Shown here one piece after another: positions 57,365-64,000 of a stretch of DNA of 64,000 nucleotides. The DNA comes from Actinokineospora fastidiosa (lineage in GTDB: Bacteria > Actinomycetota > Actinomycetes > Mycobacteriales > Pseudonocardiaceae): contig NZ_BMRB01000002.1 of NCBI RefSeq assembly GCF_014648415.1, positions 145,260 through 209,259 of the forward strand, written 5' to 3'. Both the position numbers and the translations under genes were made by a program. Numbering within the stretch: position 1 is the first letter of the stretch; each line of letters opens with the position of its first letter. The notes beneath the pieces are model-generated. The model was not told the DNA's origin, did not search any database, and saw only the letters and a program-made list of their open reading frames with translations.

Positions 57365-58960
57365 TCACTGGTGACCGGTGAGGTCCCGCCGCCGCAGCCC
57401 GGCGGCCCCGGCCGCGACCAACGCCGCGGCGACGCCTGCCAATGCGAACAAGGACAGCCACTGCGCGTCCGCGCCAGGCAGAGCGGGGACGTGGGTGAAC
57501 GGGGAGATCCCGAGCACCGCGCCGTCCAGGCCGAGCAACGGCCCGACCTCCCCGATCAGGAGTGCGGCGATCAGGTAGGCCCAGGCCGCACCGCTCGCGC
57601 GCGGGAACACGCCGTACCCGACGGCGGCCACGCCGACGAGCACCCAAGCGGCCGGGACACGCGCCAGAGCAGCCCCCATCACCCTTGCGAACTGGTCCGC
57701 ATCGCCCAGCCGCAGCGCGTGCACGGCGCCCGCCGCCACCCCCGCGGCCACCAGCACGAGGGCCGAGCCCACCAGGGCGACGGCGATATGACCGAGCAGC
57801 CACCGGGTCCGGCCGACGGGCCCCGCGAGGACGAGGGCGGCTCGCCCCGCGTCCTCCTCGGCGTGCGCACGCCCCACCGCTTGGACGCCGTGCGCCGCGG
57901 CGAGCACGCCCAGCACCCCCAGCATCGCGGCGAGCACGGAGTCCGAGAGCGATCCCGCGTTCCCGAGCTTGTCGAACAGCTCACGCGCCTGCTCGCTGGA
58001 CAACATGTCCCCCGCGCTGCCCGCGACGGCGCCGACCAGCAACCCGTAGGCCGTGAACCCGGCCGTCCATCCGGCCAGCGCTCCCCGATGCGACCGCCAC
58101 GCCAGCGACAGGGGACCGCGCAGGCCGAGCCCGGGCGACACCGGTCCAGCACGCTCGGGGACCAGACCCGCACCGAGGTCACGTCGGGCGGCCAGTGCGT
58201 ACGCCGCGGCGACGGCCGCGACCGCGAACGTGAGGGGCAGCAGACCGGCCCACCACCGGTCGCCCGCGAAGGGCCGCACAGCCTGCGCCCATCCGATCGG
58301 GGACAGCCACGACAACCACTGCTCCCCCATAGCGTCGCCGATCCCACGCAGCGCGTAGGTCAGCGCGAGCGTCCCGAACGCCAGCCCGGCCGCGCCACGG
58401 GCGCTAGCGACGGCTTGGGCGGCCACCGCGGCGACCGCCGCGAACGCGACTCCGACGCCTGCCCATGCCAGACCGAACGCGAAGCACCCGCTCAGGGGCA
58501 GGCCGGACGCGGCGAGCGCCAGCGCGCTGGCCAGTCCGAGCAGGAGGCTCCCGCCGACCACGACCACCATGGCCGCGGTCAGCTGGGCGCTGCGCCCGAC
58601 CGGTCCCGCGACCAGCAGCTCGGCGCGTCCGGCCTCCTCCTCGCCCCGGGTGTGCCGCACGACCAGGAACACGGCCAGCGCCGCCACGAGCACCGCTCCG
58701 CTCGCCAGCGCCTTCAGCATCGCCAGGGCACCGACCGACGACGGATCGTGGACGCGCCCGTACAGGGCCACCATCGCCGGGGTGTCATTCAGCGCGGACA
58801 CCGCCTTCGCCACCGACTCGGCGGTGGGATAGAGATCGGTTGTGGCGACCGCGGATGTCACGGCCAGCGCGACGAGTGCCAGCAGCCATGCCGGGAGCAG
58901 GATCCGGTCCCGACGCAGCGCGAGGCGGACGAGCGCGCCCGTGCCAGCCAGCTCCCTCAT
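57365..58960 (-). CDS. ABC-2 type exporter permease
   Basis: A 531-residue permease with about twelve hydrophobic helices arranged as two similar halves, each with an exchanged polar motif (RHTRGEEEAGRAELLVAGPV in the first half and EEDAGRAALVLAGPVGRTRW in the second). This pattern is typical of actinobacterial TipC/polyketide antibiotic exporter permeases. It probably exports a hydrophobic compound or lipid. The ATG overlaps the ATPase stop by 4 bases. Confidence 0.88.
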   Translation of the reverse strand: MRELAGTGALVRLALRRDRILLPAWLLALVALAVTSAVATTDLYPTAESVAKAVSALNDTPAMVALYGRVHDPSSVGALAMLKALASGAVLVAALAVFLVVRHTRGEEEAGRAELLVAGPVGRSAQLTAAMVVVVGGSLLLGLASALALAASGLPLSGCFAFGLAWAGVGVAFAAVAAVAAQAVASARGAAGLAFGTLALTYALRGIGDAMGEQWLSWLSPIGWAQAVRPFAGDRWWAGLLPLTFAVAAVAAAYALAARRDLGAGLVPERAGPVSPGLGLRGPLSLAWRSHRGALAGWTAGFTAYGLLVGAVAGSAGDMLSSEQARELFDKLGNAGSLSDSVLAAMLGVLGVLAAAHGVQAVGRAHAEEDAGRAALVLAGPVGRTRWLLGHIAVALVGSALVLVAAGVAAGAVHALRLGDADQFARVMGAALARVPAAWVLVGVAAVGYGVFPRASGAAWAYLIAALLIGEVGPLLGLDGAVLGISPFTHVPALPGADAQWLSLFALAGVAAALVAAGAAGLRRRDLTGHQ

Positions 58961-59856
58961 ACCCGCACCTCGTCACGGTAGTGTTCGAGGAACAGGTCGT
59001 TCAGGCTGGGCGGCCTGCACTGCAGGTCTCGGACTCCGAGGTCGGCCAAGGCGCGCAGCGCCCGGTCCAGCCCGTCGGGGTCGACGCGCAGGCGCACCCT
59101 GCCGCCCTCGACCCGCAGATCGTGCACGCCCGGCAGCGCCGCCAACGCGCCGGGCGCCCCGGTCACTTCCGCATCCACCGCGATCCGCCGCAGACGGCGC
59201 AACTCGGTGAGCGTGCCGCACTCCACCACCCGGCCCGCGCGCACGATGCTCACCCGGTGGCAGACCGTCTCGACCTCGGCCAGCTCGTGGCTGGCGAGCA
59301 GCACCGACCGTCCCTCGCCGACCGCGGCGGCGACGCAGTCGGCGAACACCGCCTGCATGACCGGATCGAGGCCCGCTGTGGGCTCGTCGAGCACGAGCAG
59401 GTCGGCTTCGGCGGCCAACGCCGCGACCAGCGCCACTTTGCGTCGGTTGCCGTTGGAGTACGTCCGGCATCGGCGTGAGGGATCCAGCTCGAAGCGATCC
59501 ACCAGGTCCGCGACGCGGTCTTGGCGGCGCATGCCCCGCAACCTGCCGAGAAGCCCGATCACCTCGCCACCGGTCAGGTTCGGCCACAGCGTGACGTCAC
59601 CGGGCACATAGGCCGTTCGCCGGTGCACGCGCACCGCGTCGCGCCACGGGTCACCGCCGAGCACGCTGACGCGTCCTCCATCGGCGCGCACCAGCCCCAG
59701 CAGCACACGCAGCGCGGTGGTCTTGCCCGCCCCGTTCGGGCCGAGCAGGCCATGGGCCTCACCCGCGCGCACGGTGAGATCCAGTCCGTCGAGGGCTCGT
59801 ACCCGCCCGAAGGACTTGCGCAGGCCCAAAGCCGCCACCGGGTCCCGACTGCTCAT
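58957..59856 (-). CDS. ABC exporter ATP-binding protein
   Basis: A 299-residue ATPase. Walker A GPNGAGKTT is at ~38-46, the signature is YSNGNRRKVAL, a YSxGxRxKV variant of LSGGQ, Walker B is LLVLDEPTAGLD, and the switch histidine is in LLASHELAEVE. The C-terminal ~80 residues form the extension seen in drug exporters, ending LNDLFLEHYRDEV. With the permease it makes a heteromeric exporter. It overlaps the SHOCT gene before it and the permease gene after it, each by 4 bases. Confidence 0.92.
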   Translation of the reverse strand: MSSRDPVAALGLRKSFGRVRALDGLDLTVRAGEAHGLLGPNGAGKTTALRVLLGLVRADGGRVSVLGGDPWRDAVRVHRRTAYVPGDVTLWPNLTGGEVIGLLGRLRGMRRQDRVADLVDRFELDPSRRCRTYSNGNRRKVALVAALAAEADLLVLDEPTAGLDPVMQAVFADCVAAAVGEGRSVLLASHELAEVETVCHRVSIVRAGRVVECGTLTELRRLRRIAVDAEVTGAPGALAALPGVHDLRVEGGRVRLRVDPDGLDRALRALADLGVRDLQCRPPSLNDLFLEHYRDEVRV

Positions 59857-60071
59857 CTCCCCAGCCTCGCTCGGCGGTCGGCGTACTCCTCAGCGTCGAT
59901 CTCGCCGCGGGCGAAGCGCTCGTCCAAAATTCTCCGAGCGCTGGAGCCCGTGCCGAAGTGCCGGATGAGCACGGCCGTCATGACCGCCACCACAACCAGG
60001 ACCACCGTCATCGCGGCCACGGCGAGATAACCGCCCGCCCAGCCCATACCCGCGGGATGCCAGCCGTACAT
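59853..60071 (-). CDS. Small membrane protein with C-terminal SHOCT domain
   Basis: A 72-residue protein: a short WHPAGMGWAGG leader, one hydrophobic helix (~14-36), then a SHOCT module (ARRILDERFARGEIDAEEYADR). SHOCT domains are short oligomerisation motifs often found on membrane proteins. GAGGAGG precedes the ATG. The stop overlaps the ABC ATPase start, so it may assist the exporter. A DosR-type site lies 63 bp upstream. Confidence 0.8.
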   Translation of the reverse strand: MYGWHPAGMGWAGGYLAVAAMTVVLVVVAVMTAVLIRHFGTGSSARRILDERFARGEIDAEEYADRRARLGR

Positions 60072-60133
60072 GGCCCCTCCTCGTCGACTCGGATCAATGA
60101 CCACAGCGTGTTGTCCCGACCGATCGCGGCCTA

Positions 60134-60147
60134 GGGACCAAGGCACC
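60134..60147. promoter_or_regulatory. Possible DosR/DevR-type box
   Basis: GGGACCAAGGCACC has a perfect left half and two mismatches in the right half. It lies 63 bp from the SHOCT gene start. The rest of the gap to 60483 shows no gene that I can support. Confidence 0.35.
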
Positions 60148-60483
60148 GGTTCGCCCAAGGCCAACGGCATGTGCGGCCAGCGCGCGCTGTGGCAGGTTCC
60201 GCGGTACCGGAAGGGACATCTCACCCGCCGCGGATGGTTACCGCCCCGGCGGCAATCAGCAGAATCGGTGATGGCGGCCACGATGCCCCCGGGTCGCCCC
60301 ACAGGTGCCGGGGCGCGGTCAGGCCCCGCAGGCTCGGCACACCCGGCGGGCCAGGCCGCCCCGGCGCCGCAGGCCGATCGATCTCCCAAGGGCACAAGGT
60401 CCTCCGCTGACGGGCCTCGCGCACCTGGGCACGCCATGCGATCGCGTGCACGTTCGGTACAGCAGAGCCGACAGGAGGACCTA

Positions 60484-60930
60484 ATGACCACCAGGACAGT
60501 CCTGTTCGAACAGGCCGGGCAAGCCGCGCGCCGATGGGTGCGTGAGATCTCGCATGGATTCCCCACCGATGACGAGCACTTCGTCTTCCGAGTTCTGCGG
60601 ACATGGCTGCACATCGTCCGCGACCAGTTGACCGTGCCCGCGGCGGCGCACCTGGCCGCTCAGCTGCCAGACCTGCTGCGGGGCACCTACTACGAGGGCT
60701 GGAACCCGAGCCGCGTCCCGCACCGGGCGGACGTCGCGGCGTTCGTCGACCGCTTCGCCCAGGATGCGGGCATCTCGCCCAAGGACGTGCCCACCGCCGC
60801 CCGCGTGGTCACCACGAGGATGGACCGCCTGATGAGCGCGGGGCAGATCGCCAAGGTGCTGGCCCAACTCCCCCGCGACGTCCGCGCCGTCCTCGACCCC
60901 GCGGCCCGGATCGAGACCGAGGTGATCTGA
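60484..60930 (+). CDS. DUF2267 domain protein
   Basis: A 148-residue all-helical cytosolic protein matching DUF2267: an N-terminal helix with DEHFVFRVLRTWLHIVRDQLT (~29-49), HLAAQLPDLLRGTYYEGWNP in the middle, then a second half with DVPTAARVVTTRMDRLMSAG and LAQLPRDVRAVLD. Function unknown; genes of this family recur near USP and Hsp20 genes. GGAGG precedes the ATG. Confidence 0.87.
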   Translation: MTTRTVLFEQAGQAARRWVREISHGFPTDDEHFVFRVLRTWLHIVRDQLTVPAAAHLAAQLPDLLRGTYYEGWNPSRVPHRADVAAFVDRFAQDAGISPKDVPTAARVVTTRMDRLMSAGQIAKVLAQLPRDVRAVLDPAARIETEVI

Positions 60931-61017
60931 GCGGACTCCGCAGCCAGCGAGCGTGCGGGATTTCCCAACGCGCCGGCCGAGCACCGCTCGCGGCGCCGGA
61001 TCCGACGGGAGTTCGAG

Positions 61018-62610
61018 ATGGTGACCGCAGGTCGTCGAGGGCGTCACCGGACGCAGGCACGGGCCCTCCTGGCCGTAATGGTCCCGGCACTGCTCGCCTT
61101 GACGCCCCTTCCAGCGCGGTCCGCGGACCCGGTGGGGGCGCCCACAGTGCCCGAACCCCCGGCAGGCGAAGCGCTGCTGGGCGGTTCGGGCACGGAGCCC
61201 GCCGACGGGATCACGCTGCCACCGTCGGAGCCGGAGGAGTTGAGCGCGCCCCTCGCCCGGGCCTCGGCCCGGCCACCGCTCGGCGTCTACACCAGAGCCG
61301 ACTACACGCCACGCCGACTCACCTGGTCAGAACTGCCGTACAACTCGCCGACGCCCTACGGCTGGGACCGCGGTGTCCCCCGGGACTCCGCCGGAGTGCG
61401 GATGCACGCCATCGACGGCGTCCTCTACGACCACCCGGTGGCCCAAGCCCAGGACGGGCTGATGGCTCTCAGCGACCACCGGCTCACCGGCGAGGCGCGC
61501 TACCTGCAGCGTGCCCTCGCAGATGCCCAGCGGCTCGTCGAGCGACGCGTGCTGTCCGACGGCGGTTGGTATCACCCCTACCCGTTCGACTTCTCACTCC
61601 ACGGCTTGCCCGGCGCGACGATGCGGGCGCCCTGGTTCAGCGGCATGGCGCAAGGGCAGGCCCTCAGCCTGTTCACCCGGCTGCACCAGGTCACCGGCGA
61701 GCAGTGGTGGCGGGACGCGGCAGAGGCAACGTTCACCAGCTTCCGCAACGCGCCTGCCCAAGGCCTGCCCTCCGTCGTCGACATCGACTCGGCGGGCTAC
61801 CTGTGGCTGGAGGAGTACCCACGCTGGCCCACGGCCGATTCCGACCGCACGCTCAACGGCCACGTCTTCGCCGCGTTCGGCCTGTACGACTACCACCAGC
61901 TCACGGGCGATCCGCTCGCCCGGGACCTGTGGAACGGCAGCCTGGCCCACACCCGCCACTACCTGGTCAACGGCTTCCGCGTGCCGGACTACATCAGCCG
62001 GTACTGTCTGGCTCACCCCACCGTGCAGTCCCCCCGCTACCACCAGATCCACTGGACTCAGATGCTCACCCTGCACGCCAGCACCGGCGACGCCCTGTGG
62101 AGCCGCTACGCCGACCTCCTTCGATCGGACTACCCACCACCGGCTCTCACCGGCACCGTCCAATTCAGACCAGGCACGCACACCGGCTACAAGTACGCCA
62201 CGAACGGCGCCGTCACGGCCACCAGGACAATCACCTTGAGCAGGCAGTCCAGCGCTCCCACCAACGCGCGCCAGCGCATCCGGGGCCGCGGCATCGTCCT
62301 GGCCATCACCGCAGGCGCGCTCGCGGGCTACAGCGTCCCCGAGAACTGGCAACGGGCCTGGATCGCAGGCGCCAAGGTGAGCTTGACCTACCCCCTACCG
62401 CGCACCGTGTCGATCCCAGCAGGCAGCCGATCCGCCTACCGGTACAGCTCCACCGGGGCCGTGACGTCATCGAAGACCATCACGCCGTCCAGGACGACGA
62501 GCGCGCCCTTCAGCACCAGCGCCACGATCAACGGCCGCTGGCACATCCTGGTGAGTGCTGGCTCTCTGGCCGGTTACTGGCTACCCGCCCAGGGCACGAC
62601 CCTGCATTGA
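61018..62610 (+). CDS. Secreted D-glucuronyl C5-epimerase-like protein with tandem repeat tail
   Basis: A 530-residue protein with a signal peptide (~1-36, ending LPARSA). Residues ~90-370 match the catalytic C-terminal domain of D-glucuronyl C5-epimerase: APWFSGMAQGQALSLFTRLH, a WLEEYPRWP segment and TLNGHVFAAFGLYDY, an alpha/alpha-barrel fold. The tail (~378-525) holds two copies of a ~65-residue unit, GYKYATNGAVTATRTITLSR and AYRYSSTGAVTSSKTITPSR, each ending in an ALAGYSVP or SLAGYWLP motif. It probably acts on an extracellular polysaccharide, with the repeats binding cell wall or substrate. True epimerase activity is not certain. GGGAG precedes the ATG. Confidence 0.8.
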   Translation: MVTAGRRGRHRTQARALLAVMVPALLALTPLPARSADPVGAPTVPEPPAGEALLGGSGTEPADGITLPPSEPEELSAPLARASARPPLGVYTRADYTPRRLTWSELPYNSPTPYGWDRGVPRDSAGVRMHAIDGVLYDHPVAQAQDGLMALSDHRLTGEARYLQRALADAQRLVERRVLSDGGWYHPYPFDFSLHGLPGATMRAPWFSGMAQGQALSLFTRLHQVTGEQWWRDAAEATFTSFRNAPAQGLPSVVDIDSAGYLWLEEYPRWPTADSDRTLNGHVFAAFGLYDYHQLTGDPLARDLWNGSLAHTRHYLVNGFRVPDYISRYCLAHPTVQSPRYHQIHWTQMLTLHASTGDALWSRYADLLRSDYPPPALTGTVQFRPGTHTGYKYATNGAVTATRTITLSRQSSAPTNARQRIRGRGIVLAITAGALAGYSVPENWQRAWIAGAKVSLTYPLPRTVSIPAGSRSAYRYSSTGAVTSSKTITPSRTTSAPFSTSATINGRWHILVSAGSLAGYWLPAQGTTLH

Positions 62611-62721
62611 GTCGTGCCGCGCGCGGTTGGCCCAGTCGCCGCCTCGTGCGGCACGATAACCGGTACGACCCTTGGCGCACGCCCTGGTGTCGACCACCTC
62701 GGCGTTGGAGGTGCAGGTCCC

Positions 62722-63066
62722 GTGACGATCGACGAGTTCCTGGACGCTTCCCCGTTCGCCCGCGCTGTCCACGAGCGGCTCCGCACGCTGCTCGACGACC
62801 CGTACACGGTCCAGGCCACGAAGAGCCAGCTCGCGTACCGGCGCGCCAGGGGGTTCGCCTATCTGTGGCTGCCCGGCCGCTACCTGCGCAACCCGGGAGC
62901 CGAGGTCGTCCTGTCCATCGTCCTCCCCCGCCGGTCGGACTCGGCGCGGTTCAAGGAGGTCGCCCACCCTGCGCCGGGGCTGTGGATCCACCACCTTGAG
63001 ATCCATGACGTCACTGAGCTCGACGCCGAGGTCGCGGCGTGGCTCCGGGAAGCCGCCGAGGCGTGA
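62722..63066 (+). CDS. DUF5655 domain protein
   Basis: A 114-residue cytosolic protein of the DUF5655 type: TIDEFLDASPFARAVHERL, then SQLAYRRARGFAYLWLPGR and GLWIHHLEIHDVTELDAEV. Function unknown, though relatives sit near transport and nucleic acid enzymes. GTG start with GGAGG ten bases upstream; a longer frame begins at 62614 but lacks support. Convergent with the deacetylase gene. Confidence 0.72.
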   Translation: MTIDEFLDASPFARAVHERLRTLLDDPYTVQATKSQLAYRRARGFAYLWLPGRYLRNPGAEVVLSIVLPRRSDSARFKEVAHPAPGLWIHHLEIHDVTELDAEVAAWLREAAEA

Positions 63067-63164
63067 GCACGGCCGGACCGACGCAGCTGCTCAACCAGCG
63101 CAGCAGGGACAACGTGCCACCTTGAGTACGGAGCCCGCCCCCCGACCAACAGCCCTACGACAGA

Positions 63165-64000
63165 TCATGCTCCGGTGAGCAGGCGGTCGAGGGTGACGAA
63201 CCGGTATCCCCGGTCGCGCAGGGCGGCGATGGTCGCGGGCAGCGCGTCGGCGTCGAGGGTCGTCCTGTCGTCGGGGTTGGAGCCGATGTGCATCAGGACG
63301 ATCTCACCCGGCTGGAGGGCGCCGAGCACCCGGTCGGTCACCCGGCTGGCGGTCATGCCACCGCTGGTCCCCTTCCAGCCCAGGGTGTCCACCGTCCACC
63401 GGACCGCGGCGTAACCGGTGTCGTTCACCGCGCGGATGGCGCGGGCGTCGCGATCCCCGAAGGGGAAGCGGAACAGCGGCCGAGGGTCCGCTCCGGCACT
63501 CCGGATCGCGGTCTCGGCGCGGCGCAGTTCTCCGGTGATGTCCGCGGCGGACAGAGCGGTCATGTGCGGGTGGGTCATCGAGTGGTTGCCGACGCGGTGG
63601 CCCGCCGCGGCGATGGACCGCACGCCTGCGGGATTGTCCTTCGCCCAGCTTCCGGTGAGGAAGAAGGTCGCGGGCACGCGCTGGTCGGCCAGGGTCCGCA
63701 GGATGGACGGCAGGCCTGCGGAGTCGGCGCCCGCGTCGAAGGTGAGCGCGACGACCTTCGCGGTCGTCGGAATCCGCGTCACGTCCTGGCCGCGCAGGCC
63801 CGCGGGAAACGGCGTCGTCGTGGGTGGCCGGGTGGTCGTCATGGGCCGGGTCGTCCGCGTGGGTCGCGCCGTGGTCGGCGTGGTCGTCGGTGTGCTTGTG
63901 GGCGGTCGTGTCGACGTCGTGGAACGCGGCGTGCTCGGTGTGGTGGACGTGGTGGTCGTCATGGTGGGCAGGGCGCCATCGGGGTCTTCCCGGTCCCTGG
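63165..64000 (-). CDS. Polysaccharide deacetylase (NodB domain), 5' end beyond the window
   Basis: The C-terminal ~200 residues form a NodB homology domain: VVALTFDAGADS with the metal-binding Asp, GHRVGNHSMTHPHM with the two metal histidines, RFPFGDRDARA, and QPGEIVLMHIGSN near the end. It deacetylates a polysaccharide such as peptidoglycan or chitin-like polymers outside the cell. The N-terminal part is a Thr/Pro-rich linker of ~50 residues. The frame stays open past the ATG at 63962 to the window edge, so the real start and any signal peptide probably lie outside. Confidence 0.85.
   Translation of the reverse strand, partial: RDREDPDGALPTMTTTTSTTPSTPRSTTSTRPPTSTPTTTPTTARPTRTTRPMTTTRPPTTTPFPAGLRGQDVTRIPTTAKVVALTFDAGADSAGLPSILRTLADQRVPATFFLTGSWAKDNPAGVRSIAAAGHRVGNHSMTHPHMTALSAADITGELRRAETAIRSAGADPRPLFRFPFGDRDARAIRAVNDTGYAAVRWTVDTLGWKGTSGGMTASRVTDRVLGALQPGEIVLMHIGSNPDDRTTLDADALPATIAALRDRGYRFVTLDRLLTGA

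Overview
The window is about 72% G+C, with strong G/C preference at third codon positions, many GTG starts, and genes packed in operons that often overlap by 1 or 4 bases. Together with the gene content this points to a high-GC actinomycete, most likely Pseudonocardiales. I cannot name the genus from sequence alone. I saw no rRNA, tRNA, CRISPR array, intact phage or intact insertion sequence.

Most of the first 50 kb reads as a low-oxygen/dormancy island resembling the DosR (DevR) regulon of mycobacteria. From left to right it carries: a DUF2157 membrane protein; an Hsp20/CBS-BON/OsmC/beta-CASP nuclease operon divergent from a ribosome hibernation factor with two C-terminal domains; a LysM protein; flavohemoglobin; a universal stress protein (USP)/DUF1918/BON/phosphoketolase/acetate kinase operon; more USP and CBS-BON proteins; four Acg-type nitroreductase paralogues; a DoxX-like protein; a phosphoenolpyruvate synthase operon; an SDR oxidoreductase; flavodoxin; a GNAT plus ADP-forming acyl-CoA synthetase fusion; narK and narGHJI; a PPOX-fold flavin protein; two DevS-type GAF histidine kinases placed tail to tail; and two divergent P-type ATPase operons. 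Many divergent or upstream intergenic gaps contain a 14-bp palindrome of the form GGGAC-N4-GTCCC, usually about 60-100 bp from the start codon. This matches the known core of the DosR box, so these operons are probably co-regulated. No DevR-like response regulator lies in the window.

The genes suggest a coherent programme for life without oxygen: nitrate respiration (NarK, NarGHJI), nitric oxide detoxification (Hmp), a phosphoketolase to acetyl-phosphate to acetate route (Xfp, AckA) with ATP gain, possible acetyl-CoA to acetate conversion (acyl-CoA synthetase fusion), return of pyruvate to PEP (PpsA), ribosome preservation (HPF), protein protection (Hsp20, OsmC, USPs), ion pumping, and gas/redox sensing by heme-type kinases.

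The most unusual observation is that both enzymes of the acetate route also exist here as miniature relics. One is a 97-residue protein joining the first ~75 and last ~13 residues of phosphoketolase. The other is a ~90-codon acetate kinase relic that retains the N-terminal phosphate-loop segment and the central FHGLS segment but appears frameshifted. Each sits inside a tight operon.

From about 50 kb the content changes to ordinary accessory chromosome: a zinc alcohol dehydrogenase, two tiny membrane proteins, a GAF protein with a kinase-dead dimerisation helix, a large LAL/MalT-type LuxR regulator, a GAPDH, an ABC-2 exporter with a SHOCT protein, a DUF2267 protein, a secreted C5-epimerase-like protein, a DUF5655 protein and a polysaccharide deacetylase that runs off the right edge. 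The first ~1 kb holds the C-terminal relic of a serine recombinase, so a mobile element probably once inserted at the left border.
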